Positions 27,838 through 37,733 of a stretch of DNA of 64,000 bases are shown one piece after another. The notes under the pieces are model-generated. The model saw only the letters and a list, made by a program, of their open reading frames with translations. It ran no database searches and was not told the origin of the DNA. Where the stretch lies: positions 11,185 to 75,184 of the forward strand of contig JACVQI010000001.1 in assembly GCA_015661095.1 (NCBI GenBank), read 5' to 3'. Position numbers and translations under genes: made by a program. Source of the stretch: Gammaproteobacteria bacterium (GTDB taxonomy: Bacteria > Pseudomonadota > Gammaproteobacteria > Eutrophobiales > Eutrophobiaceae). Each line of letters starts with the position of its first letter. The stretch's first letter is position 1.

Positions 27838-29265
27838 ATGCAAAAAAAACAAAACAACAATTCGCTGTCCTTTAGTGAAAGTGTTAATCGAATGGTCGAC
27901 CGGGCCATCTCAGCCATTGGACTGGATCCCGGGGTCGCCAATGCCATCAAAACCTGTCAAACCCTGGTCCAGGTCAAGTTCCCGGTACAGATCCGGGATA
28001 AAATTGAGATCTTTACCGGCTGGCGCGCGGTTCACAGCACCCATCGCCTGCCGGCCAAAGGTGGTATCCGCTACGCCCCTATCGTGAACCAGGATGAGGT
28101 TGAAGCCCTGGCAGCCCTCATGACCTACAAATGCGCCATCGTCGATGTTCCGTTTGGCGGTTCCAAAGGCGGCCTGGTCATTGACCCATCTAAATACACC
28201 CGGGATGAATTACAAACGATCACCCGGCGCTTCGCCCGCGAGTTGATCCGCAGAGGTGTTCTCAGCCCGGCTACCAATGTCCCCGCCCCTGATATGGGTA
28301 CCGGCGAGAGGGAAATGGCCTGGATAGCCGATACCTATAAACACCTGCACCCGGAGGATATCAATTACGCCGCCTGCGTCACGGGCAAACCTGTCGCCCA
28401 TGGTGGCATTCGCGGTCGCGTCGAAGCCACCGGGCGCGGCGTGGTTTATTGCATGCGTGAATTTTTCCGTCATCCGAACGATATCAAGTCAGCCGGACTG
28501 GACGGCGGGTTGGGTGGAAAGCGCATTGTTCTGCAAGGGCTCGGAAATGTCGGTTACCATACCGGCGTCCTGCTCGATGAAGAAGATGAAGCGAAGATTG
28601 TCGCTATCATCGAGAAAGACGGCGCCTTGATTAATGAGAACGGTTTACCGGTTGAGAAAGTCAGGCAATACATCACTGAAAATAAAACCATCAAGGGCTT
28701 TCCCGATGCAACTTATGTCAAGGACGGCAAGCGGGTCCTGGAAATGGAATGTGACATACTCATTCCGGCAGCCATGGAAGCGCAGATTACCAAAGAGAAT
28801 GCCGAAAACATCAAGACCAAACTGATTATTGAAGCGGCCAACGGCCCAATAACCTTCGAGGCTGATGAGATACTGCGGAAGAAGCCCATCACCATCCTGC
28901 CCGATGCCTTCGTTAATGCCGGCGGGGTCACCGTTTCCTATTTTGAATGGATCCGTAATCTGTCCCATATCCGGTTCGGACGGATGGAGAAACGTTTCGA
29001 TGAATTACGCGGGCAGCATATGATCACCGCCATTGAATCGCTGACGCAACAGTCAGCCCCTGACTGGATCCGCGATGAAATCATACGCGGTGCGGATGAA
29101 CTGGACCTGGTGCGTTCTGGCCTGGATGACACCATGCGGCTGGCCTACCGGGAAATCAGCGCCGCCAGAAATGAGAACGTCAAGATCAAGGATTTTCGCA
29201 CCGCTGCTTATGTCGTGGCGATTAATAAAATCGCCCGATCCTACCTTGATATTGGAGTATATTGA
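27838..29265 (+). CDS. gdhA: glutamate dehydrogenase (Glu/Leu/Phe/Val family)
   Basis: 475 residues. The dimerisation domain carries the substrate lysines in PAKGGIRYAP and TYKCAIVDVPFGGSKGG; PAPDMGTG follows. The Rossmann domain has VLQGLGNVGYH (GxGNVG), so NAD(P) binding is clear; a C-terminal EWIRNLSHIRFGRME segment is typical. It interconverts glutamate and 2-oxoglutarate with ammonia. Cofactor preference is not decided here. Monocistronic by position: 33 bases after pgeF, 146 before clpB. Confidence 0.93.
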   Translation: MQKKQNNNSLSFSESVNRMVDRAISAIGLDPGVANAIKTCQTLVQVKFPVQIRDKIEIFTGWRAVHSTHRLPAKGGIRYAPIVNQDEVEALAALMTYKCAIVDVPFGGSKGGLVIDPSKYTRDELQTITRRFARELIRRGVLSPATNVPAPDMGTGEREMAWIADTYKHLHPEDINYAACVTGKPVAHGGIRGRVEATGRGVVYCMREFFRHPNDIKSAGLDGGLGGKRIVLQGLGNVGYHTGVLLDEEDEAKIVAIIEKDGALINENGLPVEKVRQYITENKTIKGFPDATYVKDGKRVLEMECDILIPAAMEAQITKENAENIKTKLIIEAANGPITFEADEILRKKPITILPDAFVNAGGVTVSYFEWIRNLSHIRFGRMEKRFDELRGQHMITAIESLTQQSAPDWIRDEIIRGADELDLVRSGLDDTMRLAYREISAARNENVKIKDFRTAAYVVAINKIARSYLDIGVY

Positions 29266-29348
29266 ACGGTGACCCGATCGTACAGGTAGCCATGCAGGAT
29301 CTAACATTCGAAATATGACGCCTGACGACTATATTCCTGCAGCTGATC

Positions 29349-29374
29349 CTTGAAATTAAAATAATCACCCATAT
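29349..29374 (+). promoter_or_regulatory. sigma-32 heat-shock promoter of clpB
   Basis: CTTGAAA, 11 bases, then ACCCATAT. This closely matches the RpoH consensus CTTGAAA / CCCCATNT, with spacing one or two bases shorter than the E. coli groE and dnaK sites. Predicted start near 29381 leaves a leader of about 31 bases before the clpB ATG at 29412. ClpB is a known RpoH target. Confidence 0.72.
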
Positions 29375-29411
29375 CTTTATTGCTATCCTGGATAACGATT
29401 AGCAATAAACT

Positions 29412-32003
29412 ATGCGTCTCGATAAATTAACCAGCAAATTTCAACAAGCCCTGGCGGAAGCACAGAGTCTGGCGCTGGGACGCGACCACCAATACATCGA
29501 ACCTGTACACGTTTTGTTCACCATGCTGGATCAGGAAGGTGGCACGGTTCGCCATCTGCTCGGTAATGCCCAGGCAAATACCAATCAGTTGCGTCAGCAA
29601 TTGAGTGCTGTCCTCGACCGATTGCCCCAGGTACAGGGCACGGGAGGCGATCTGCATATATCCAGGGATCTGGAACGCATCCTCAACCTGACCGACAAAT
29701 ATGCCCAGCAACGTAAGGATGAGTTCATCGCCACCGAACTGTTTGTACTGGCGGCTCTTGAGGACAAGGGCGAGTTGGGAAATATTCTGCGGAACTGCGG
29801 GGTCCGTAAAGAAAAACTGGAACTCGCCATCGAGCAAATCCGTGACGGTCAAGCTATCCAGGACCCTGGCGCCGAGGAGCAAAGACAGGCATTGGAAAAA
29901 TACACCATCGACCTGACCAAACAGGCGGAGCAAGGGAAACTGGATCCCGTGATCGGCAGGGATGATGAAATCCGGCGTACAATCCAGGTCCTGCAAAGAC
30001 GCACCAAAAATAACCCGGTGTTAATCGGCGAGCCTGGCGTTGGAAAAACCGCCATTGTCGAAGGTCTGGCGCAACGGATCATCAATAATGAGGTACCGGA
30101 AGCGCTGAAGCACAAGCGGCTGCTGCTACTCGATATGGGCGCCTTGATCGCCGGGGCGAAATTCCGCGGCGAATTCGAAGAGCGACTCAAGGCCGTACTC
30201 AAGGATTTGAGCAAACTGGAAGGACGTATCATCCTGTTCATCGATGAAGTTCACACTATGGTTGGCGCCGGCAAGGCGGAAGGTGCCATGGATGCCGGTA
30301 ATATGCTAAAACCGGCCCTGGCCCGGGGTGAGTTGCACTGTATCGGCGCCACCACCCTGAATGAATATCGCGAACATATTGAAAAAGACGCTGCCCTGGA
30401 ACGGCGTTTTCAGAAAGTCCTGGTAGACGAACCCAACCTGGAGGACACCATCGCCATCCTGCGTGGGCTGAAAGGACGCTATGAAATCCACCATAATGTG
30501 CAAATCACGGACCCGGCCATCGTCGCCGCCGCCACCCTGTCGCACCGCTACATCTCCGACCGGCGCCTGCCCGACAAGGCCATCGACCTGATCGATGAAG
30601 CCGCGAGCCGCATCAGCATCGAGATGGATTCCAAGCCGGAAGACATGGACCGGCTGGAACGGCGACTGATCCAGATGAAAATCGAACGCGAGGCGCTGAA
30701 GAAGGAAACTGATGCAGCTTCCAAAAAACGCTTGCAGAATCTGCTGCAGGACATCAGCGAACTGGAACGCGAATTCGCAGATCTGGAAGAGATCTGGGTC
30801 GCGGAAAAAGCCGCCTTGCAGGGCGCCCATGCTCTCCAGGGCAAACTGGAGCAGGCGCGGCAGGAATTGGACACAGCGAGACGGGCCAGTGATCTGAATC
30901 GCATGTCAGAGTTGCAATACGGCATTATCCCGGCGCTGGAGAAACAGTTGGAGCACGCTAACCAGAAGGAAATAACCGGGATGAAGCTGCTGCGTAACAA
31001 GGTTACCGAAAATGAGATCGCCGAAATCGTCTCCAAGTGGACCGGCATACCGGTGGCGAAGATGCTGGAAGGGGAACGGGAAAAACTCCTGCGCATGGAA
31101 TCAGCCTTGCACCAGCGTGTGGTCGGGCAGGATGAGGCCATTGTAGCGGTTGCCGATGCCATCCGGCGCTCGCGTGCCGGCTTGTCCGATCCGGGCCGGC
31201 CGAATGGCTCGTTTCTGTTTCTGGGACCAACCGGTGTTGGGAAAACGGAGTTATGCAAGGCGCTGACGGAATTCCTGTTCGATACAGAGGAGGCCATGAT
31301 CCGCATCGATATGTCTGAATATATGGAAAAACATTCCGTGGCCCGCCTGATCGGCGCACCGCCCGGTTACATCGGCTATGATGCGGGCGGCCTGTTGACG
31401 GAAGCGGTCCGGCGCAAGCCTTATTGTCTGGTGCTGTTCGATGAAATCGAAAAAGCCCATCCCGACGTCTTTAATATCCTGCTGCAGGTGCTGGATGATG
31501 GCAGGCTTACGGATGGCCATGGTCGCACCGTGGATTTCCGGAATACCGTGCTGGTAATGACTTCCAACCTGGGATCGGATCGGATCCAGGAGATGATCGG
31601 GGCTGGAGACTACGCCACCATGAAAGCCACCGTTCTGGAGGTGGTGGAAAGATATTTCCGACCGGAATTCATCAATCGTATCGATGAACTGGTGGTATTC
31701 CATGCCTTGCAACAAGCCCATATTCGGGCGATTACCGATATTCAAATCGAGCACATTACAGCCAGGCTACGCGATCTCGATATCAATGTTTCCGTCACAA
31801 CAGCGGCGCGGGATCATCTCGGTAAAACCGGATTCGACACGGCGTATGGCGCGCGACCCTTAAAAAGGGCTATCCAGAGACTGATCGAGACACCCATGGC
31901 CAAAATGATTCTGGCCGGAGAATTTACCTCAGGCGACGTGGTGACTATCGACGTTCTCGATGATGAACTGATTTTTAACCATGTTCAGGCCTCTGTAGCC
32001 TGA
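29412..32003 (+). CDS. clpB: ATP-dependent disaggregase ClpB
   Basis: 863 residues. N-domain repeats, first AAA+ module (Walker [27 protein letters not shown], Walker B LFIDEVH), the long coiled-coil middle domain (about 410-530, rich in E/K/R, e.g. [19 protein letters not shown]) and second AAA+ module ([23 protein letters not shown]). The middle domain separates ClpB from ClpA/C. It rescues aggregated protein with DnaK/J. Preceded by a sigma-32 promoter. Confidence 0.97.
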   Translation: MRLDKLTSKFQQALAEAQSLALGRDHQYIEPVHVLFTMLDQEGGTVRHLLGNAQANTNQLRQQLSAVLDRLPQVQGTGGDLHISRDLERILNLTDKYAQQRKDEFIATELFVLAALEDKGELGNILRNCGVRKEKLELAIEQIRDGQAIQDPGAEEQRQALEKYTIDLTKQAEQGKLDPVIGRDDEIRRTIQVLQRRTKNNPVLIGEPGVGKTAIVEGLAQRIINNEVPEALKHKRLLLLDMGALIAGAKFRGEFEERLKAVLKDLSKLEGRIILFIDEVHTMVGAGKAEGAMDAGNMLKPALARGELHCIGATTLNEYREHIEKDAALERRFQKVLVDEPNLEDTIAILRGLKGRYEIHHNVQITDPAIVAAATLSHRYISDRRLPDKAIDLIDEAASRISIEMDSKPEDMDRLERRLIQMKIEREALKKETDAASKKRLQNLLQDISELEREFADLEEIWVAEKAALQGAHALQGKLEQARQELDTARRASDLNRMSELQYGIIPALEKQLEHANQKEITGMKLLRNKVTENEIAEIVSKWTGIPVAKMLEGEREKLLRMESALHQRVVGQDEAIVAVADAIRRSRAGLSDPGRPNGSFLFLGPTGVGKTELCKALTEFLFDTEEAMIRIDMSEYMEKHSVARLIGAPPGYIGYDAGGLLTEAVRRKPYCLVLFDEIEKAHPDVFNILLQVLDDGRLTDGHGRTVDFRNTVLVMTSNLGSDRIQEMIGAGDYATMKATVLEVVERYFRPEFINRIDELVVFHALQQAHIRAITDIQIEHITARLRDLDINVSVTTAARDHLGKTGFDTAYGARPLKRAIQRLIETPMAKMILAGEFTSGDVVTIDVLDDELIFNHVQASVA

Positions 32004-32065
32004 AGAAATTCTGATTTAACCAGTGCTTCCCTAGTAATTTCAATAACATACATTCAATTTGCCGG

Positions 32066-32099
32066 TCAGGTCTGCCAGCGATTCATCGTCTTGACCTGA
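32066..32099. repeat. seven-base inverted repeat, clpB-pilB gap
   Basis: TCAGGTC and GACCTGA are perfect inverted copies 20 bases apart, in the 217-base gap between clpB and pilB. No T-run follows, so it is not a standard terminator; it could be an operator half-site pair or a hairpin in the clpB 3' end. Confidence 0.35.
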
Positions 32100-32170
32100 A
32101 TTCGGACCTAAGTCGCAAATTCCAGCTAAAAATACGCCCGTCACTAATAAAAAGCTGGTAATTTTTACCA

Positions 32171-32176
32171 TATAAT
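32171..32176 (+). promoter_or_regulatory. candidate -10 box before pilB
   Basis: TATAAT 45 bases before the pilB ATG. At 17 bases upstream the -35 position reads TAAAAA, a poor match, so this would be a weak or activator-dependent promoter. No -24/-12 pair was seen here. Confidence 0.35.
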
Positions 32177-32220
32177 CTAATATTTAGACGTTAAATTAAA
32201 AGATCCGGGTAGATATCCAT

Positions 32221-33945
32221 ATGGCTGTCTCTGCAAGCAAGGTCAATCTTGGCGGTATCGCGAGAAAACTCGTGATAGACGGGCTATTGGATGAAGCCGC
32301 CGCACAAGACCATTACCAAAAAGCCCTTAAGGAAAAGAAGCAATTCGTTCCTTATCTGGTAGAAAACAAACTCGTCGCCAGTAAAGATATCGGCCTGGCA
32401 GCTTCCCAGGAATTCGGCGTGCCATTGCTGGATCTGGATGCCCTGGAACTGGATATGGATACAGTCAAGATGGTCAAGGATGACTTGATTAAAAAACACC
32501 ACACCTTACCGATATTCAAGCGTGGAAAACGCCTGTATATCGCCGCATCCGATCCCACCTACATCCAGGCCGTCGACGAGATTAAATTCGCCATCGGTGT
32601 GCAGGTAGAACAGATACTGGTGGAGGAAGACAAACTGGCAAAGGCCATCACCAAGGTGCTGGAAGAAATGGAAGGTGGCCTGGGTATGGGAGAAGATGAC
32701 GAACTGGAAGATCTGGAGGGCCTCGAAGTCGCTGACGATCAAGCCGAGGCCAAAAAAGGTGACGATTCCGAGATCGATGATGCGCCCGTCGTCAAATTCG
32801 TCAACAAGTGTTTGCTGGATGCCATCAAACGTCGCGCCTCCGACCTGCATTTCGAACCCTATGAAAAAATTTACCGGGTCCGGTTTCGCATCGACGGCAT
32901 GTTGATGGAGGTGGCCAAACCGCCCGTGAGTCTGGCCGGTAAAATCGCCGCCAGGATCAAGGTGATGTCCCGCCTGGACACCTCCGAGCGGCGAGTGCCC
33001 CAGGATGGTCGCATCAAGTTAAAACTGTCCAAGAGCAAGTCCATCGACTTCCGCGTCAATACCTGCCCGACTCTGTTCGGGGAAAAGGCCTGTCTGCGTA
33101 TCCTCGATTCCGACGCCGCCGCCCTGCAGATCGATCAATTGGGCTATGAAGACCATCAGAAAGAAATATTCTTAAAAAATCTGGATAAACCCTACGGCAT
33201 GTTTCTGGTCACCGGTCCGACTGGTAGCGGCAAGACGGTCTCACTCTATACCGGGATCAATATGCTCAACCAGGTGGACGTCAATATCTGCACGGCGGAG
33301 GACCCGGTGGAAATCAACCTGCCTGGCGTAAACCAGGTGCAGGTGGACGAACGCACTGGTATGACCTTCGCCAAGGCCCTGAAGGCCTTCCTGCGCCAGG
33401 ACCCGAACATAATTCTGGTTGGCGAGATCCGCGATCTGGAAACCGGCTCCATCGCCGTCAAGGCAGCCCAGACCGGCCATATGGTGATGTCGACTCTGCA
33501 TACCAACGATGCGCCGCAGACCCTGACCCGGTTACAGGACATGGGGATAGCCGCATTTGCCGTCGCTACCAGTATCAACTTGATCACCGCCCAGCGCCTG
33601 GTGCGAAGATTACATAAAGAATTCAGGGAACCTCTGGATATGCCCAAGGAGGCCTTGTTGAAGGAAGGCTATTCCGAAGAAGACATTGCCAAAGGCATTA
33701 AACTGTTCGTGCCAGTAACCGGCAACCCGGACTGTGAGACCGGTTACAAGGGCCGGGCCGGTATCTACCAGGTCATGCCCGTATCCGATGCCATGAAACG
33801 CCTGATCATCCAAGGAGCCAATGCCGTGCAACTCGCCGATCAAGCCAAGCAAGAAGGGATCTGGGACATCAGAAAGTCCGGACTCATGAAAGCCGCCGCA
33901 GGCGTGACCAGTCTGACCGAAATTAACCGCGTCACGGTCGAGTAA
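32221..33945 (+). CDS. pilB: type IV pilus assembly ATPase PilB
   Basis: 574 residues. N-terminal MshEN-like domain (1-150), an acidic linker (about 155-185), then the secretion ATPase domain with RVRFRIDG, Walker A GPTGSGKT (332-339), the Asp box and Walker B-like LRQDPNIILVGEIRD and His box TLHTNDAP. It powers pilus extension at the inner membrane with PilC. Odd point: the tetra-cysteine zinc site usual in PilB/GspE is nearly gone. At the first pair the sequence is RLHKEFREP where CxxC is expected, and at the second it is GNPDCETG with a single Cys. pilC follows after five bases. Confidence 0.95.
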   Translation: MAVSASKVNLGGIARKLVIDGLLDEAAAQDHYQKALKEKKQFVPYLVENKLVASKDIGLAASQEFGVPLLDLDALELDMDTVKMVKDDLIKKHHTLPIFKRGKRLYIAASDPTYIQAVDEIKFAIGVQVEQILVEEDKLAKAITKVLEEMEGGLGMGEDDELEDLEGLEVADDQAEAKKGDDSEIDDAPVVKFVNKCLLDAIKRRASDLHFEPYEKIYRVRFRIDGMLMEVAKPPVSLAGKIAARIKVMSRLDTSERRVPQDGRIKLKLSKSKSIDFRVNTCPTLFGEKACLRILDSDAAALQIDQLGYEDHQKEIFLKNLDKPYGMFLVTGPTGSGKTVSLYTGINMLNQVDVNICTAEDPVEINLPGVNQVQVDERTGMTFAKALKAFLRQDPNIILVGEIRDLETGSIAVKAAQTGHMVMSTLHTNDAPQTLTRLQDMGIAAFAVATSINLITAQRLVRRLHKEFREPLDMPKEALLKEGYSEEDIAKGIKLFVPVTGNPDCETGYKGRAGIYQVMPVSDAMKRLIIQGANAVQLADQAKQEGIWDIRKSGLMKAAAGVTSLTEINRVTVE

Positions 33946-33950
33946 CGAAT

Positions 33951-35171
33951 ATGGCTGAAGCGGCAAAAATGGTCATGTACGCCTGGGAAGGCACGGATAA
34001 AACCGGCAAAAAAGTAAAAGGCGAAATGACCGGGCAGAGCGATGTCCTGGTCAAGGCCGTGTTGAGAAGACAGGGTGTCAATCCGACCAAGGTCGCGAAG
34101 AAAAAGAAACCTTTGCTGGGTGGCGGCGGTAAATCCAAAATTGCACCAAAAGATATCTGCGTTTTCAGCCGCCAGTTGGCCACCATGATGTCCTCCGGCG
34201 TACCGCTGGTACAGGCCTTTGAAATCGTCGGCCGCGGCCATGAGAATGCCGGCATGCAGGAACTGATCCTGGGGGTCAAGGCCGAGGTCGAAGCAGGCAA
34301 CGCTCTCGCCGATGCGTTGAAAAAAAATCCCAAGTATTTTAATGAACTCTATTGCAATCTGGTCGAGGCCGGCGAACACGCCGGTATCCTGGAAGCCATC
34401 CTCCACAAGCTGGCAAACTACCTGGAAAAATCGGAGGCGTTGAAGTCAAAGATTAAATCGGCACTGTTTTACCCCCTCGCCGTCATCGTGGTCGCGTTCA
34501 TTGTCGTGACGATCCTGATGATTTTCGTTATCCCCCAATTTACCGAGTTGTTTGCAGGCTTTGGCGCCGATTTACCGGCATTAACCCAGTTTCTGGTTGA
34601 TATGTCCAATTTCTTCGTGTCCAAGTGGTGGCTGATCTTCGGCATCATCGGCGGTATCGTTTACGGCCTCATGGAGCTGAAAAAACGTTCGGTACCATTT
34701 CAGCACTTCATGGATCGCATGTCCCTGAAAGTTCCGATAATCGGACCGATCCTGGAGAAATCCGCTATCGCCCGCTTTGCACGGACACTGGAAACCATGT
34801 TCGCCGCCGGCACCCCGCTGGTCGAAGCCATGTCATCGGTGGCCGGGGCCTGCGGCAATATCATTTTCTACCAGGCCACCATGAAAATGCAGACCGAAAT
34901 ATCTACCGGCACACAACTACAGGCTTCCATGCGGGATTGCGGATTGTTTCCGAACATGGTGGTGCAGATGGTTGCTATTGGCGAGGAATCCGGCGCCATC
35001 GATGCCATGCTCGGCAAAGTCGCTGACTGGTATGAACAGGAAGTTGACGACGCGGTTGGCGCCCTGACCAGCCTGCTGGAACCGATGATTATGGCCTTTT
35101 TGGGCGTTGTCATCGGCGGTATCGTGGTCGGTATGTATCTGCCCATATTCAAAATGGGCGCCGTCGTCTAA
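33951..35171 (+). CDS. pilC: type IV pilus inner-membrane platform PilC
   Basis: 406 residues. Two T2SSF domains: the first around 70-195 (FSRQLATMMSSGVPLVQAFEIV) and the second around 275-395 (FARTLETMFAAGTPLVEAMSSV), with three membrane helices (LAVIVVAFIVVTILMIFVIP, KWWLIFGIIGGIVYGL and the C-terminal PMIMAFLGVVIGGIVVGMYLP). It is the platform protein contacting PilB. Sits between pilB and pilD in the usual order. Confidence 0.95.
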   Translation: MAEAAKMVMYAWEGTDKTGKKVKGEMTGQSDVLVKAVLRRQGVNPTKVAKKKKPLLGGGGKSKIAPKDICVFSRQLATMMSSGVPLVQAFEIVGRGHENAGMQELILGVKAEVEAGNALADALKKNPKYFNELYCNLVEAGEHAGILEAILHKLANYLEKSEALKSKIKSALFYPLAVIVVAFIVVTILMIFVIPQFTELFAGFGADLPALTQFLVDMSNFFVSKWWLIFGIIGGIVYGLMELKKRSVPFQHFMDRMSLKVPIIGPILEKSAIARFARTLETMFAAGTPLVEAMSSVAGACGNIIFYQATMKMQTEISTGTQLQASMRDCGLFPNMVVQMVAIGEESGAIDAMLGKVADWYEQEVDDAVGALTSLLEPMIMAFLGVVIGGIVVGMYLPIFKMGAVV

Positions 35172-35192
35172 ATCCAGACATCATTTGCGAAT

Positions 35193-35217
35193 CGGTCATC
35201 TTTTGACCGGGTTTTCA
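35193..35217 (+). terminator. hairpin with T-run between pilC and pilD
   Basis: CGGTCA / TGACCG stem with a five-base loop, followed by GGTTTTC. Located about 21 bases after the pilC stop. It may attenuate transcription into pilD and the coaE-zapD-yacG genes; the T-run is short, so strength is uncertain. Confidence 0.45.
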
Positions 35218-35271
35218 ACATTCATGTATCGGCATGGATGTAAATAAGTACGATATAAGAATAAACCCTTC

Positions 35272-36150
35272 ATGTACCTTTTTGATTATTTACAGAATTC
35301 TCCTATTACCTTTTATATCAGTATGGCCGTCTTCGGTCTTATCGTCGGCAGTTTCCTGAATGTGGTGATTTACCGGCTACCGAAAATGCTGGAAAGCGAT
35401 TGGCAACAACAGTGCCGCGCCTTGCTGAAACTTGATACCCCTGCATCAGTGCCTGCTGAATACCTGAGTCTCATTACACCCAGATCGCAGTGTCCACAAT
35501 GTAGCCATAAAATAGCTGCAATAGAAAACATCCCGGTAGTCAGTTATCTGGTCTTGGGCGGCAAATGTTCAGCCTGTCATCATCCCATTGGTGTCCGTTA
35601 TCCCGTCATTGAATTAACCAGTGGTATCCTGGCTCTATTCAGCGCCTGGCACTTTGGATTCGGGACACATGCGTTACTGGCGGCATTACTCGCCTGGGCC
35701 TTACTAACGCTGAGTGTCATCGACATCGACCAGCAGTTATTACCTGATGACATTACCCTCCCGTTTCTGTGGCTGGGGATACTGACAAATCTGTACGGAG
35801 TATTTACCAATATTCATTCCAGTCTGATTGGAGCGATGGCTGGCTATTGCAGCCTGTGGACGGTATACAAGGTTTTCAAATTATTAACCGGTAAAGAAGG
35901 CATGGGGTATGGTGATTTTAAATTACTGGCCATGCTTGGAGCCTGGCTGGGCTGGCAAATGTTGCCATTGATTATATTATTATCATCCCTTGCCGGCGCC
36001 ATCATAGGGATCGGGTTAATAATGTCAAAGACTCACGACAAAAATATACCGATACCTTTTGGCCCTTATCTCGCCCTTGCCGGCTGGATTGCCTTATTCT
36101 GGGGGCACGACATCAATATATTATATTTGCGCTGGAGTGCGGGTAATTGA
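35272..36150 (+). CDS. pilD: prepilin peptidase and N-methyltransferase PilD
   Basis: 292 residues. The cytoplasmic loop has two CxxC pairs (CPQCSH and CSACHH) for the methyltransferase-linked zinc site, and the two catalytic aspartates are in DIDQQLLPDDI and GMGYGDFKLLA. Eight membrane helices. It cleaves the PilA leader after Gly7 and methylates F8. Last of the pilBCD set; its stop overlaps the coaE start region. Confidence 0.96.
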   Translation: MYLFDYLQNSPITFYISMAVFGLIVGSFLNVVIYRLPKMLESDWQQQCRALLKLDTPASVPAEYLSLITPRSQCPQCSHKIAAIENIPVVSYLVLGGKCSACHHPIGVRYPVIELTSGILALFSAWHFGFGTHALLAALLAWALLTLSVIDIDQQLLPDDITLPFLWLGILTNLYGVFTNIHSSLIGAMAGYCSLWTVYKVFKLLTGKEGMGYGDFKLLAMLGAWLGWQMLPLIILLSSLAGAIIGIGLIMSKTHDKNIPIPFGPYLALAGWIALFWGHDINILYLRWSAGN

Positions 36151-36155
36151 GCCGG

Positions 36156-36767
36156 ATGTACCGTGTCGGTTTGACAGGCGGCATCGGTAGCGGCAAAACC
36201 ACGGTAACAAATATGTTCGAAAAGCTGGGTGCCAGAATTATCGATGCTGACATCATAGTCCGCGAGTTATCCGGCTCTGGAAAACCTGCCTACCAAGCAA
36301 TACTTCAGTTGTTTGGGACGGAAGTAGTTGATGAAAATCAAGAGTTACGCCGTCCTCTTATTCGCCAGATGATATTCTCAAACGCGGAATTAAAAACCCG
36401 GCTGGAAGCGATACTGCATCCACTGGTACGTACTGAGATAGATCAACGTATCATGAAAAACAGCCACCCTTACAGCATCATCAGTATACCCTTATTATTT
36501 GAAGGCAATTCAGCATACAATATCGACAGAATACTGGTGATTGATGCCCCCGAGAAATTACAGATCGCCCGGGCCGCCAGCAGGGATGGTGTCGACTGTG
36601 AGGATGTACAGAATATCATCGCTACACAAATTAGCCGAAAACAAAGGTTGGAACGAGCTGATGATGTCATCATTAATGATGCCGATATCGCATCATTACA
36701 GTCTCAAGTACGTCTATTACATGATAAATATTTACAATTGGCTGATCAACAAAGATGTCTGACTTGA
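36156..36767 (+). CDS. coaE: dephospho-CoA kinase
   Basis: About 203 residues from the ATG at 36156 (MYRVGLTGGIGSGKTT), which aligns with the E. coli N-terminus; a TTG at 36147 is the other option and would overlap pilD stop. P-loop GGIGSGKTT and the DADII lid region are present. It phosphorylates dephospho-CoA to CoA. Next to pilD and zapD, the conserved order. Confidence 0.94.
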   Translation: MYRVGLTGGIGSGKTTVTNMFEKLGARIIDADIIVRELSGSGKPAYQAILQLFGTEVVDENQELRRPLIRQMIFSNAELKTRLEAILHPLVRTEIDQRIMKNSHPYSIISIPLLFEGNSAYNIDRILVIDAPEKLQIARAASRDGVDCEDVQNIIATQISRKQRLERADDVIINDADIASLQSQVRLLHDKYLQLADQQRCLT

Positions 36768-36768
36768 T

Positions 36769-37554
36769 TTGAATGATTTAACCGTGGATAACATAATCAC
36801 ATATGAACAACCTTTGAATGAGCGGATACGGTCATTCTTGCGAATGGAACATTTATTCAACCAGATTGCACATTACATTAATGGCACCAGTGAATGGGAC
36901 AGCCGCAATGCCATCACCACTTTGATTGAAATAATAGATTTCATCACCCGCTCGGACCTTAAATCAGAACTGATTAAAGAACTGGAACGACACGCAAATA
37001 CACTGAACGCTCTGGGAAACTCCCCCGCCGTCGATAATCACAAACTCAAAATCATCTTAAGCAAGCTTGATAATTATCTTGTCATATTGCGCGACAGTTC
37101 CTATCAGCCAGGGGTAAATCTACGCCAGAATGAATTCCTGATGTCAATCAAACAAAGAATCGCGATTCCCGGCGGCACATGTAATTTTGACATACCTGGC
37201 TATTTTTACTGGCTGCATAAATCTTCCCAGGAAAAATTTAATGAATTCCACGACTGGCAGAAAGATCTTTTTTTACTCAGGGACAGCATTCAGTTAAGCC
37301 TGCAAATGATTAGAAACAGTAATACTCCCAGCAGCGAAGTGGCAGAAAGAGGTTTCTACCAGAAGCAAATAGAGGCAAATGTTGCTTGCCATCTCATCAG
37401 AGTTGTTTTACCACGTGAATCAAAATACTATCCCGAGATCAGTGGTGGCAAACATCGGTTTGCCATTCGCTTCATGGAGCAACCTTCCACATCAGAAAGG
37501 CCAATCCAAACGAAGGATAATGTCCAGTTTGAGTTGCACTGTTGCATCTTATGA
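36769..37554 (+). CDS. zapD: cell-division protein ZapD
   Basis: 261 residues from TTG (GTG at 36784 is an alternative); no ATG fits. The beginning [20 protein letters not shown] matches the ZapD family, as does [17 protein letters not shown] and the C-terminal [16 protein letters not shown]. It bundles FtsZ filaments. Overlaps yacG by ATGA. Confidence 0.93.
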   Translation: MNDLTVDNIITYEQPLNERIRSFLRMEHLFNQIAHYINGTSEWDSRNAITTLIEIIDFITRSDLKSELIKELERHANTLNALGNSPAVDNHKLKIILSKLDNYLVILRDSSYQPGVNLRQNEFLMSIKQRIAIPGGTCNFDIPGYFYWLHKSSQEKFNEFHDWQKDLFLLRDSIQLSLQMIRNSNTPSSEVAERGFYQKQIEANVACHLIRVVLPRESKYYPEISGGKHRFAIRFMEQPSTSERPIQTKDNVQFELHCCIL

Positions 37555-37733
37555 TCAGCAAATGTCCTACCTGTAATAATCAAGTAAAGTCCGACAACAA
37601 ACATCTGCCATTTTGCAGTGAACGATGCAGATTGATTGATTTAGGAGACTGGTTGGCCGGTAATTACAGTGTTGTGGAGCAGGACCACCCTGAAACCTGG
37701 ATTGAATCGGAAAATTCAGACACCAGACATTAA
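37551..37733 (+). CDS. yacG: DNA gyrase inhibitor YacG
   Basis: 60 residues from the ATG overlapping the zapD stop in ATGA. Four-cysteine zinc finger CPTCNN and CSERCR (Cys-x2-Cys and Cys-x3-Cys), then [12 protein letters not shown]. Members bind zinc and inhibit gyrase. Its stop overlaps the stop of the opposite-strand mutT-thiE gene by four bases. Confidence 0.93.
   Translation: MISKCPTCNNQVKSDNKHLPFCSERCRLIDLGDWLAGNYSVVEQDHPETWIESENSDTRH

Noticed and set aside
30548..31306. 252-codon open frame on the minus strand
   Set aside because: Antisense to clpB; no domain is recognisable and composition follows the clpB codons.
32066..32099. Inverted repeat considered as clpB terminator
   Set aside because: 20-base loop and no T-run; kept only as a repeat.
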